Positions 1-7,378 of a stretch of 20,450 bases of DNA are shown piece by piece; within the stretch, counting starts at the first letter, position 1; the number at the start of each line of letters is the position of its first letter. The DNA comes from Lysobacterales bacterium UBA5700 (GTDB lineage Bacteria; Pseudomonadota; Gammaproteobacteria; Xanthomonadales; Xanthomonadaceae). Below the pieces are notes generated by a model. It did no database searches. It saw nothing but the letters and a program-made list of their open reading frames with translations, and was not told the DNA's origin. The stretch is taken from positions 2,183 to 22,632 of the forward strand of contig DIHI01000096.1 of assembly GCA_002420085.1 (NCBI GenBank), written 5' to 3'. Both the position numbers and the translations under genes were made by a program.

Positions 1-810
1 CGCAGTCCGACCGGCCGCGAACAGGCACCGACCCGCGTGATCGAAAACAGCGTCTCCGATTTCAGCCCCGGTCTCGGCATCACCCACCTGGTCGACGATC
101 GACTGACCGTGTTCGCCAGCGTCCATCGTGGTTTCAGCCCACCGGCACCGGGCTCGGATGCCGACAACGAAGAAAGCACCAACACCGAACTCGGCCTACG
201 CTGGTTCGGCCCGACCCTGAACGCCGAACTGATCGGCTTCTGGAACCGCTACAGCAATCTGGTCGGCACCTGCACCGAGTCCTCGGGCGGCGGCTGCACC
301 ATCGGCGATCAGTTCGACGGCGGCAAGACCCGCATCCGCGGCCTCGAAGCCTCGCTCGGCTACGACCTCGGCAAGGCCCATGGCTGGACGCTCGGCGTAC
401 CGCTGCGCTTGAACTACACCTACACCGATGCCGAGTTCCGCACCGCCTTCTCCAGCGAGTTCGAGGAATGGGGCGACGTGGAAAAGGGCGACGAACTGCC
501 CTACCTGCCCGAACACATGTTCCATGTCGAGGCCGGCGTGCAAGGCGAACGCTGGCGGGTGACCCTCGGCGGCAACTACTTCGATGGCATGCGCGTGGTC
601 GCCGGCCAGGGCACCCCCCTGCCCGGACAAGCGACCGATCAAGCCTGGGTGTTCGACCTGAGCGCCAGCTACCGCCTGGCCGACAATGCCGAAGTGTTCG
701 CTCGGGTGGAAAACCTGTTCGACGAAGCGTACATCGCCTCCCGGCGCCCGGCCGGAGCACGCCCGGGCCGACCACAGGCCGGCTTCGTGGGCTTCCGTCT
801 CGGGTTCTGA
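1..810 (+). CDS. TonB-dependent outer-membrane receptor, FecA-like, C-terminal part (5' end outside window)
   Basis: The frame is open from base 1, so only the last 269 residues of a larger protein are present. The sequence shows alternating amphipathic beta strands and ends in Phe after GFVGFRLGF, the usual C-terminal signature of an outer-membrane beta-barrel recognised by the BAM complex. The ARVENLFDEAYIASRR block, followed by GARPGRPQ, closely matches the last strands of FecA-like receptors. A Cys pair in a Gly-rich stretch (GTCTESSGGGC, about residues 90-100) probably forms a disulphide in an extracellular loop. Family knowledge: these receptors import ferric siderophores or ferric citrate using TonB energy. 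The ligand cannot be told, because the plug domain and TonB box lie upstream of the window. A strong hairpin follows the stop codon. Confidence 0.9.
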   Translation, partial: RSPTGREQAPTRVIENSVSDFSPGLGITHLVDDRLTVFASVHRGFSPPAPGSDADNEESTNTELGLRWFGPTLNAELIGFWNRYSNLVGTCTESSGGGCTIGDQFDGGKTRIRGLEASLGYDLGKAHGWTLGVPLRLNYTYTDAEFRTAFSSEFEEWGDVEKGDELPYLPEHMFHVEAGVQGERWRVTLGGNYFDGMRVVAGQGTPLPGQATDQAWVFDLSASYRLADNAEVFARVENLFDEAYIASRRPAGARPGRPQAGFVGFRLGF

Positions 811-816
811 CGGCCA

Positions 817-857
817 CCGACGCGGCGATCGTCCGCCCTGAACGATCGCCGCGTCGG
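817..857 (+). terminator. 16-bp perfect hairpin after the TonB receptor gene, without T-tract
   Basis: The arms at 817-832 and 842-857 are perfectly complementary over 16 bp with a 9-base loop (833-841). It begins 7 bases after the receptor stop codon and lies upstream of the hydrolase promoter, so a transcription-ending or mRNA 3'-protecting role is likely. No run of T follows, so it is not a canonical intrinsic terminator. Confidence 0.5.
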
Positions 858-901
858 CACGGCCACCACGCACGATGGTGTGCCTGTCCGGCCGACCGGT
901 C

Positions 902-930
902 TGGGCAGCGCCCGGCATCCGGGGTACTCT
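902..930 (+). promoter_or_regulatory. sigma70-type promoter of the hydrolase gene, predicted leaderless
   Basis: A TGGGCA -35 (902-907) and a TACTCT -10 (925-930) are separated by 17 bases, each with 4 or more of 6 consensus bases. The -10 ends 6 bases before the ATG at 937, so transcription would begin at or next to the start codon. No Shine-Dalgarno sequence is present. Confidence 0.5.
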
Positions 931-936
931 GGGTCG

Positions 937-1821
937 ATGGTCGATTCCCTGCCCGCCAACGTACTCGCCTGGCAACGCCAGGGCATGCTCCGGCGGGTCG
1001 GTGACCTCGACCTGTTCGTGGTCGATACCGCGCCCGGCGGCGCGCGCCGTGCGGTCCTGCTGCTGCATGGCTTCCCGAGCAGCGGCCACGACTGGCACGC
1101 GGTATTGCCGGCCCTGGCCGGCCGACGCCTGGTGATCCCCGACCTGCCCGGATTCGGCCTGTCGGAAAAGCCGGCCGACTACGGCTACTCGCTGTTCGAG
1201 CAGGCCGACTGCATCGAGATCCTGCTGCGCGATCTCGGCATCGATGGCATCGATCTGATCGGTCACGACATGGGCACCAGTGTCGCCACCGAGTTGTGTG
1301 CCCGCCGCGAACGCGGCCTGCTCGGAGTTCGACTGGAGTCGCTGCTGCTGATGAACGGCAGTGTCCACATCGAGTTGGCCCGACTGACACCCGCTCAGAA
1401 ACTGCTGCGCTCACCACTGGCCGGACTGTTCGCCCGCCTCGCCTCGGCGCCGGTGTTTCGTGCCCAGCTTCGGCGCATCCTCGCCCGGCCGATCGGCCGC
1501 GACGAACTCGACGCCATGTGGGCACTGATCCGCCACCGCGACGGTCATCTGCGCATGCGCCAGACCATCGGCTATGTCAGCGAACGCTTCCGCTACCGCC
1601 GACGCTGGCTCGGTGCGCTGCGCCGGCTGGACATTCCGACTCGGATTCTGTGGGGACCGGACGATCCGGTCGCGGTGGCCGAGATCGCCCGACGCCTGGC
1701 CGCCGACATTCCGGGCGCCCGTCTGGAATGGCTGCCCGGCCTCGGCCATTACCCGCAACTCGAAGACCCGGCCGCCACCGGTGCCGCCCTGCGCGCCTTC
1801 CTGGACGCCCACGGCGGCTGA
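937..1821 (+). CDS. alpha/beta hydrolase, epoxide hydrolase/haloalkane dehalogenase-like
   Basis: A 294-residue alpha/beta-hydrolase fold enzyme. The oxyanion-hole motif HGFP is at residues 44-47, the nucleophile elbow is GHDMG with Asp111 as nucleophile, the acid is probably Asp242 or Asp243 in WGPDDP, and the catalytic His is His271 in GLGHYPQLEDP. An Asp rather than Ser nucleophile points to the epoxide hydrolase/haloalkane dehalogenase branch, which works through an ester intermediate. Substrate cannot be assigned. A helical cap domain spans about residues 140-225. No signal peptide is visible, so it is cytoplasmic. I chose ATG 937 over GTG 880 because homologous sequence begins near there and a -10 element sits just upstream. 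It appears monocistronic, 92 bases before the sigma factor gene. Confidence 0.85.
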   Translation: MVDSLPANVLAWQRQGMLRRVGDLDLFVVDTAPGGARRAVLLLHGFPSSGHDWHAVLPALAGRRLVIPDLPGFGLSEKPADYGYSLFEQADCIEILLRDLGIDGIDLIGHDMGTSVATELCARRERGLLGVRLESLLLMNGSVHIELARLTPAQKLLRSPLAGLFARLASAPVFRAQLRRILARPIGRDELDAMWALIRHRDGHLRMRQTIGYVSERFRYRRRWLGALRRLDIPTRILWGPDDPVAVAEIARRLAADIPGARLEWLPGLGHYPQLEDPAATGAALRAFLDAHGG

Positions 1822-1913
1822 TCGGCTGACGATCGGACACTGCTCGGCGCTGGTCCCTGCCCTGTTCCGCGATCGCCTGCGACCGGTTCCGGCCTTCGCG
1901 CATCCATACCACC

Positions 1914-2492
1914 GTGAGCGCATCATCCGCCTTCGCCATCGACATCCCGGAGACCCTGCTGGCCCGTGCCCGCCGGGGCGAACGGAGCGCCCAGGAACAG
2001 ATCTACCGACACTTCGAGCGACCGGTCTACACCCTGGCTCTGCGCATGACCGGTGATGCGGAAGACGCCCTCGACATACTTCAGAACACCATGCTGCGTG
2101 TGCTCGACAAACTGTCGGAATTCCGGGGTGACAGCCCGCTGTGGGGTTGGTTGCGCCAGATCGCCATCAACGAGACCCTGATGCGTCTGCGTCAGCGCGG
2201 TCGCCTGCATTACACCGACGAACCGCTGGAACCAGAAAGCGACGACACTGACGACATGCTGTTGCCACCGGCCGCTGCCGACGCCGCGACACTGGTGCGG
2301 GTGCTGGCGCGACTGCCGGACACCACCCGCAGCGTGCTCTGGCTGTACCACGGCGAAGGCTACAGCCACCCCGAGATCGCCGCCCTGCTCGGGCGCACGG
2401 TCAGTTTCTCGAAATCGCAGTTGGCACGCGGACTCAGCCGCTTGCGTGCCGAACTCGGCATCACCCTGTCGGAGGCCGCCGAACATGCCTGA
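1914..2492 (+). CDS. RNA polymerase sigma factor, sigma70/ECF type
   Basis: A 192-residue two-domain sigma factor. Region 2 (about residues 23-95) contains the DALDILQNTMLRVLDKL core-binding helix and GWLRQIAINETLMRLRQ for -10 recognition. An acidic linker follows (residues 101-125). Region 4 (about 127-180) has a helix-turn-helix with EGYSHPEIAALLG and an unusual recognition helix, RTVSFSKSQLARGLSRLR, where most ECF sigmas have a 'GTVKSRL' pattern. Region 3 is absent. The start is GTG at 1914, with no good Shine-Dalgarno. Its last 8 bases overlap the next gene, the usual layout for a sigma factor with its cognate anti-sigma. Promoters it recognises cannot be deduced; autoregulation is common in this family but no matching site was identified. 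Confidence 0.9.
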   Translation: MSASSAFAIDIPETLLARARRGERSAQEQIYRHFERPVYTLALRMTGDAEDALDILQNTMLRVLDKLSEFRGDSPLWGWLRQIAINETLMRLRQRGRLHYTDEPLEPESDDTDDMLLPPAAADAATLVRVLARLPDTTRSVLWLYHGEGYSHPEIAALLGRTVSFSKSQLARGLSRLRAELGITLSEAAEHA

Positions 2493-3069
2493 CTCCCGCC
2501 GCCTCGAACCCATGCCAGCACCAGACGGTTCCGAACCGATCCTGCTGTCGCGTACACTCGCCGCCCTGCCGTTGGAAGGTCCGGCCATCGATCCATGGCC
2601 CAGCCTTGCCGAACGGCTGGCCGATGCTCGGCGCGCCAGCCAGCGCAAGCCGACCTGGCCCACCTGGCTGCTGGCCGTCGCCGCTGCACTGGTGGTGGTC
2701 GCCATCCTGCCCTGGCCGGCCGCACTCGACCCGACCGACGCCGGCACGGCAAGTACCACCGAGCAGCGATCGACCGACATCGTGATCACCGCTCTGATGG
2801 CTGAATCGGCCCGCCTCGAACAGCGTCTGCGCGACGCCCAGGGGTGGCCGCAGCCAGCCGCACTGGCCACCCTCAGCCTCGACATCGAGGACCGCCTGCG
2901 CCTGATCGATGCCGATCTCGGCCTGGCCGACAACCGCCCGGAACAATTGATCACGCTGTGGACCGATCGCGTCGCCCTGCTGCGCCAACTCGATCGACTG
3001 GAACAAACCCGCAATCGACTTGCCGCCGACGGCCAGGCGTTCGACGCCGCGCTGGTGGTGGCCTACTGA
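2485..3069 (+). CDS. single-pass membrane protein, probable anti-sigma factor
   Basis: 194 residues with a cytoplasmic N-terminus (1-57), one transmembrane helix (about 58-81, PTWLLAVAAALVVVAILPWPAAL) and a periplasmic part (82-194) rich in long amphipathic helices that look coiled-coil-prone. No zinc-binding HxxxCxxC motif is present and there is no cysteine, so it is not a ZAS-type anti-sigma. The assignment rests on topology and position: the ATG at 2485 overlaps the sigma stop by 8 bases, and GGAGG at 2471-2475 is its ribosome-binding site. This indicates translational coupling and equimolar production. The next gene, an exported PDZ protein, begins 17 bases after its stop. The periplasmic part is a plausible sensor. 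No sequence-level match to RseA was recognised, so the function is inference. Confidence 0.7.
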   Translation: MPDSRRLEPMPAPDGSEPILLSRTLAALPLEGPAIDPWPSLAERLADARRASQRKPTWPTWLLAVAAALVVVAILPWPAALDPTDAGTASTTEQRSTDIVITALMAESARLEQRLRDAQGWPQPAALATLSLDIEDRLRLIDADLGLADNRPEQLITLWTDRVALLRQLDRLEQTRNRLAADGQAFDAALVVAY

Positions 3070-3086
3070 AGCCCGAAGGAGCCCAC

Positions 3087-4175
3087 ATGAAACGCCATCC
3101 ACTCGCCTCCCTGCCCATGCTGGCAGCACTCGTGATGACCAGCCTCAGCCTGGCATCGACCCCTGCGCTGGCCCAGGACGATCGCGATCGCCAGGCCAGT
3201 GATCAGGCGCGCGCAGAACTCGACGCCGCCCGCCGGGAATTGCATGAAGCCTCGCGTCGGGTCGCCGAACTGTCCAGGCAACTGGCCGAACAGGCTGCCA
3301 GCGAGGCCGGCGAGCAGGTCATCGCCCTGCGCGAACTGCGCATGAGCAAACCGATCATCGGCATCGTCATGGCCGAGAGTGACGAGGGCGTCGCGATCGC
3401 CGGAACCACCCCCGACAGTCCGGCCGCGCGTGCCGGAATCAAGCCTGGCGACATCCTGATCGCGGTCGGGGGCAAGAAGATCACCGGCCGCGATGCCGAA
3501 GCCCGACTGGGCAAAGCACGTGAACTGATCGGCGAACTCGAAGAAGGCGAACGGGTCGAACTGACCTACCAGCGCGACGGTCGCAGCCACGATGTCGCCC
3601 TGCAAGCCGAAAAGATGGATCGGCTGATGGTCTGGACCCCCCAGGCCGGCGCTCTGGCACCGCTCGCTCGCCTGGGCGAGCACTTCGACATCGACATCGT
3701 TCGCGGCATCGACGATGACGCCATGACCCAGCGCATCGAGCGGATCGTGATCGACGACGCCGACTGCCAAGGCCCGGAGACCGATTGCGCCGAACATCGG
3801 GTGTTCCAGGCCATGCGCTGGGCTGGACTCAACCTGACCAGCCTCGACAGCGATCTCGGTCGCTACTTCGGAATCGAACGCGGCGCCCTGGTGCTGAACC
3901 CCGGCCGCCACCTCGATGGCCTCAAGGCCGGCGACGTGATTCTCGCCGTCAATGGCGAAGCCACCGACGACCCACGTGCGGTCCTGCGCGGCCTGCGCAA
4001 ACTGAGCCCGGGCGAACAGGCGAACCTGTCGATCCAGCGCGATCGCCATGCCGAAACCATTACCGTGACCGTCCCGGAAGCGACCGCGATGCGCTTCATC
4101 AAGGCGCCCCGAGCACCGGCACCGCCGCCGCCCCCGCCGCCGCCGGCCCCGCCGCGCCCGAACCAACCGATCTGA
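3087..4175 (+). CDS. exported protein with coiled coil and two PDZ domains
   Basis: 362 residues. ATG 3087 is supported by AAGGAG at 3076-3081. A signal peptide (1-29) ends in TPALA before QDD. Next come a charged helical, coiled-coil-like segment (about 35-86), PDZ 1 (about 88-176, with GTTPDSPAARAGIKPGDILIAVGG), a linker containing Cys227 and Cys234, PDZ 2 (about 247-330, with GLKAGDVILAVNGEATDDP), and a proline-rich tail (343-358). No protease catalytic domain is visible, unlike DegS/DegP or RseP, so it is probably a periplasmic binding or scaffold protein. As last gene of the sigma/anti-sigma operon it may tune anti-sigma stability or present unfolded C-termini; that role is inference. 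A canonical terminator follows. The Pro tail is encoded by a slippage-prone CCG/C-rich tract. Confidence 0.85.
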   Translation: MKRHPLASLPMLAALVMTSLSLASTPALAQDDRDRQASDQARAELDAARRELHEASRRVAELSRQLAEQAASEAGEQVIALRELRMSKPIIGIVMAESDEGVAIAGTTPDSPAARAGIKPGDILIAVGGKKITGRDAEARLGKARELIGELEEGERVELTYQRDGRSHDVALQAEKMDRLMVWTPQAGALAPLARLGEHFDIDIVRGIDDDAMTQRIERIVIDDADCQGPETDCAEHRVFQAMRWAGLNLTSLDSDLGRYFGIERGALVLNPGRHLDGLKAGDVILAVNGEATDDPRAVLRGLRKLSPGEQANLSIQRDRHAETITVTVPEATAMRFIKAPRAPAPPPPPPPPAPPRPNQPI

Positions 4176-4193
4176 TCGTCCTGTTGACGCAGC

Positions 4194-4225
4194 CGGCGGC
4201 GGGCGCTTCCCGCCGCCGATTTTTT
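4194..4225 (+). terminator. canonical intrinsic terminator of the sigma/anti-sigma/PDZ operon
   Basis: A 10-bp GC stem (4194-4203 with 4209-4218), loop CGCTT, and a run of six T at 4220-4225. It begins 19 bases after the PDZ gene stop codon. Confidence 0.9.
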
Positions 4226-4315
4226 GGGCCATCGTCGATCGCTCGAACACGACCTGCACCCGGCCCCCGACAGCGGATCGGTTAATCTGTCGCCCCCGTT
4301 CATCTTCATGCCCTC

Positions 4316-4885
4316 GTGCAAGCCCTGCTGATCTCCACCGTCTCCGTCGCGATCGCGGAAATCGGCGACAAGACGCAACTGCTCGCCCTGCTGCTGGCGG
4401 CCCGGTTTCGACAGCCCGTACCGATCGCGTCCGGAATTCTGGTCGCCACCCTGTGCAATCACGCCCTGGCCGGCTGGCTGGGCGTCCTGCTCGCCGACAC
4501 CGTGCCGGACTGGCTGCTGCGCTGGCTGCTGGTTGCGGCCTTTCTGGCGGTTGCTGCCTGGGCTCTGGTGCCCGATCGGCTGGACGCCGCACCACAAGAC
4601 CGGGGTTCCCACGGAGTTTTCCTGACCACGCTGATCGCTTTCTTTCTGGTGGAGATGGGCGACAAGACCCAGGTCGCCACCGTGGTGCTGGCTGCCCGCT
4701 TCGACAGCCTCTGGCAGGTCGTCGCCGGCACCACGCTCGGCATGCTGGTCGCCAATCTGCCGCTGATCTGGCTGGGCAACCACTTCGCCGACCGGCTGCC
4801 GCTGCGCGCTGCCCGCTGGGCGAGTGCAGCCCTATTCGCCGCCATGGCGATCTGGATCGCCGGCTCCGGATTCGGCGGCATTTGA
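4316..4885 (+). CDS. GDT1/TMEM165 (UPF0016) family cation transporter
   Basis: 189 residues and about six transmembrane helices arranged as two homologous halves. Each half carries the signature E-x-G-D-K-T: EIGDKT at residues 15-20 and EMGDKT at 113-118, the acidic residues that bind the cation in this family. Bacterial members (MntX/MneA-type) export Mn2+, and eukaryotic relatives move Ca2+/Mn2+. Export of Mn2+ from the cytoplasm is the most likely job. The GTG start at 4316 is chosen because homology begins at once (QALLISTVSVAIAEIGDKTQ); there is no clear Shine-Dalgarno. A possible -10, TAATCT, lies at 4283-4288. No yybP-ykoY manganese riboswitch fold was recognised in the 140-base leader. 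Confidence 0.88.
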   Translation: MQALLISTVSVAIAEIGDKTQLLALLLAARFRQPVPIASGILVATLCNHALAGWLGVLLADTVPDWLLRWLLVAAFLAVAAWALVPDRLDAAPQDRGSHGVFLTTLIAFFLVEMGDKTQVATVVLAARFDSLWQVVAGTTLGMLVANLPLIWLGNHFADRLPLRAARWASAALFAAMAIWIAGSGFGGI

Positions 4886-4975
4886 ACCGATCGAGTGAAC
4901 CGATCCGCAATCGAGCCGTCGAACCGGAGGGATGCGCCGCCCAATCGCCACCACCGTGCCAACCACCGACCCACC

Positions 4976-4983
4976 GAGGAGGA
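4976..4983 (+). promoter_or_regulatory. strong Shine-Dalgarno deciding the GTG start at 4991
   Basis: GAGGAGGA lies 7 bases before GTG 4991. Upstream in-frame alternatives from 4895 would add a 32-residue Arg/His/Pro-rich stretch with no ribosome-binding site and place it in front of the membrane anchor. Confidence 0.7.
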
Positions 4984-4990
4984 CGCCCAG

Positions 4991-6025
4991 GTGATTCCCA
5001 CCAAGCCGACCGCCAGACAGACCCTCGTGCTCGCCATCGCGACTGCCGTCGTGGGTCTGATCATCGGGCTTGTCTGGCAGCAATCGACCGCTGACCCCGC
5101 TGACCGATCGGCGGGCACGGCCGGATCGACCGAGGCCATCGAATCCAAGCCTGACACCGGCGCCATCCATGCCTTCGACGTACTGACCGCCGACAGCGCA
5201 GCCGTGTCCGAGCCTGAACCGACCGTTTCGGCCCCGTTGCCACCGCCGGACCTGCCGCTCGCCGAGATCTACGACGAACTCGCCGAGCGCGCCCGGCGCG
5301 GCGATGCCGACGCTGCCTGTCGATTGGCCGCCGAATTGGATCGCTGCACCACCGCTCGACGCTACCTCACGGCCATCCAACGGTATGAGGAATTTGCCGC
5401 GAACAGCGGCCTGCGTGACAGCGAGAAAGAATCCGTGCCGCCCGATGACAGCACGATCGCAATGCTGGCCTCGACCCTCGAACGTTACGAGCCGATCGAG
5501 ACACTGTGCCGGGGCGTCGAGTCGGAGCGCCTGCGCGAAGCCTATGATTTCCAACGGATCGCCGCCGAGCGTGGCAGCCCCAGCATGCGGCTGTTGTACG
5601 CCACCCGTCCGATGCTCGATCGAACCTACTTCCTCGACGATCTGGATCGCTGGCACGACTATCGAGAAGCCGCACCGATCATGCTGCAACGGGCGCTGGC
5701 TGAAGGCGTGACCGGTGCCGTGCCGCCGCTGGCGCTCAGTCATGTCCCGCAGTCGCACGCCCCGCCGATTCCGCTTGGCGTCCGCCAACCCGACCCGGAT
5801 CGCTTCATGACCTTCCAGTTCCTGAGCCGCATGCTTGGCCTCGACCCGTTCCGGCTCGATCCGGTGCTCGACCGCATGACCAGCGAACTGGATCCGAAGC
5901 GCGTGAAAAACGCCTACACCCAGGCCGAACAGTTGCGAGCCCGCTATTTTGCGAACCCGCAGTCGACCATGACCGAGTCGCCGCCAGCCACCAGCGACGA
6001 TCCGGAAGAGCTGTGTCGGCATTGA
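4991..6025 (+). CDS. membrane-anchored protein of unknown function
   Basis: 344 residues starting at GTG 4991, with an excellent ribosome-binding site. One N-terminal transmembrane helix (about residues 10-28, LVLAIATAVVGLIIGLVW) is followed by a low-complexity Ala/Ser/Pro/Glu linker (30-85) and a mainly helical domain that should lie in the periplasm. The helical domain contains ELAERARRGDADAACRLAAEL and a later AAERGSPSMRLLYA block, both reminiscent of single Sel1/TPR-like repeats but too degenerate to call. Five cysteines, including a pair in the first helical repeat, could form disulphides. I do not recognise the family. Neighbours (cation transporter upstream, diguanylate cyclase downstream) have separate leaders and give no functional clue. 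The Pro-rich patch 75-86 probably acts as a spacer from the membrane. Confidence 0.75.
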   Translation: MIPTKPTARQTLVLAIATAVVGLIIGLVWQQSTADPADRSAGTAGSTEAIESKPDTGAIHAFDVLTADSAAVSEPEPTVSAPLPPPDLPLAEIYDELAERARRGDADAACRLAAELDRCTTARRYLTAIQRYEEFAANSGLRDSEKESVPPDDSTIAMLASTLERYEPIETLCRGVESERLREAYDFQRIAAERGSPSMRLLYATRPMLDRTYFLDDLDRWHDYREAAPIMLQRALAEGVTGAVPPLALSHVPQSHAPPIPLGVRQPDPDRFMTFQFLSRMLGLDPFRLDPVLDRMTSELDPKRVKNAYTQAEQLRARYFANPQSTMTESPPATSDDPEELCRH

Positions 6026-6163
6026 GCGCGCCGCCGATCGATCCGAGTCGGCACCACTGCCTGCGCGCCAGGGTCGATCCGGGTCCGAATTTCGTGCCCG
6101 AGTGCCACCCACGGCGCGCCGATGCCGGCTATGCTTTCGCACGCGCCGCAGCGAGCCGGTCGA

Positions 6164-7297
6164 ATGAGCACTCTCAGTGAAACCCTGTCCGATCTGGTCC
6201 GCTCCCTGTTCGAGCGGCCGGATGCGCTGATGCAGGAAATCGGCGCCGGGGGCGAGTTGCTGATCGCCCGCCTGCGAATCGCCGCGACCCTGCTGCTCCT
6301 GCTGCTGCCACTGATCAATCACCTCGGCGGCGGCCGCATGCGGGAAACCCTGATCGGCCTGGCCGGCACCGGGCTGGCACTGGTCGTCGCGGCCATCTGG
6401 CTGCATCTGGCCAAACGGGCACGTCGGCACCGCTGGCTGCCATTCGTCACCGGCGCCTCCGACGTCAGCCTCACCGCCCTCACCCTGCTGGCTCTGAGCT
6501 TCGAGCACCCGGCGGCGGCACTCAACAGCCAGGTCGTGTTTGCGGTATTCCTGCTGGCGATCGTGATCTCCGCCCTGAAGAACGACGGCCGCGCCAGCCT
6601 GTTCATCGGCCTGCTTGCCGCCGGTCAGTACGCCGCCATTGCGACCGCCATCGTGGTGTTCGGCAACGGCGCCGAAGCGCCGCCCTCACCGATCTACGGC
6701 TCGATCGATCTGCCCGGCCAGATCCAGCGGGTCGGGGTGCTGCTGATCGCGACCCTGGTGACGGCGGTGATCGTGTTCCGCATGCAGCGGCTGGTCATGC
6801 TGTCCGGCACCGACACCCTGACCGGCCTGCCCAATCGCTCCTATCTGATCCATCGGGTTCCGCAGATCCTGGCCGATGCCCGGCGCGACGACCTGACCAT
6901 AAGCCTTGCCCTGATCGATCTCGATCACTTCCGAGCCGTCAACGAGGAACATGGCCATGGCACCGGCGATCGGCTGCTCAAGCACGTGGTCGTCTGCCTG
7001 CGCAAGGTGATCGGCCGTGACCAGCCGCTGATCCGGGTCGGCGGCGAGGAGTTCGCCCTGCTCATGCAACTGCCGCTCGGCACGGCCTGGGAACTGGTCG
7101 AAAGCCTGCGCGCCCGACTGGCCGCCAGCCCGTTCTCGCCGGGGGTCGGCGAACTGCCGATCTCGATCACCCTGAGCGCGGGACTGGCCAGTTTCCCGCA
7201 CGACGCCAGCGATCTGTCCGGCCTGATGCGGGTCGCCGATCTGCGCCTGCGCGCAGCCAAACGCATGGGTCGCAACCGACTGATGGCCCGCGACTGA
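6164..7297 (+). CDS. membrane diguanylate cyclase (GGDEF domain)
   Basis: 377 residues. About six transmembrane helices (near 38-52, 61-81, 95-113, 122-138, 145-166, 188-206) make an integral-membrane sensor, followed by a C-terminal GGDEF domain (about 212-377). The active-site motif is GGEEF (293-297), the metal-binding Asp is in LIDLDHF (Asp252), and the substrate motif DTLTGLPNR is at 217-225, so it should be catalytically competent and make cyclic di-GMP from two GTP. The inhibitory I-site RxxD, expected five residues before GGEEF, reads GRDQ here, so product inhibition may be lost. The start ATG 6164 is preferred over 6122, which would add a 14-residue non-hydrophobic leader overlapping a TATGCT -10-like element at 6130-6135. 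Only a weak ribosome-binding site (GAGC) is visible. What the membrane domain senses is unknown. Confidence 0.88.
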   Translation: MSTLSETLSDLVRSLFERPDALMQEIGAGGELLIARLRIAATLLLLLLPLINHLGGGRMRETLIGLAGTGLALVVAAIWLHLAKRARRHRWLPFVTGASDVSLTALTLLALSFEHPAAALNSQVVFAVFLLAIVISALKNDGRASLFIGLLAAGQYAAIATAIVVFGNGAEAPPSPIYGSIDLPGQIQRVGVLLIATLVTAVIVFRMQRLVMLSGTDTLTGLPNRSYLIHRVPQILADARRDDLTISLALIDLDHFRAVNEEHGHGTGDRLLKHVVVCLRKVIGRDQPLIRVGGEEFALLMQLPLGTAWELVESLRARLAASPFSPGVGELPISITLSAGLASFPHDASDLSGLMRVADLRLRAAKRMGRNRLMARD

Positions 7298-7319
7298 CGA
7301 AAAAATGGCGCACTGCCGC

Positions 7320-7348
7320 TTGTAGCCGGCACGCTGCTGCCGTAGTCT
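7320..7348 (+). promoter_or_regulatory. sigma70-type promoter of nupC-rbsK
   Basis: TTGTAG (7320-7325) and TAGTCT (7343-7348) are separated by exactly 17 bases in the 81-base gap before nupC. The predicted start is near 7355. The ribosome-binding site GGAG follows at 7370-7373, five bases before the ATG. Confidence 0.6.
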
Positions 7349-7378
7349 GCGGCCGGTATTTCGCCCCACGGAGCGCAC

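Noticed and set aside
2485..3069. RseA or zinc-binding (ZAS) anti-sigma identity
   Set aside because: No HxxxCxxC, no cysteine and no recognisable RseA sequence; only topology and position support an anti-sigma role.
4226..4315. yybP-ykoY manganese riboswitch before the GDT1-family gene
   Set aside because: The conserved loop sequences of that class were not found in the leader.
3063..4910. 615-codon - strand frame opposite the PDZ gene and transporter
   Set aside because: It runs through a canonical terminator and opposite two conserved genes.
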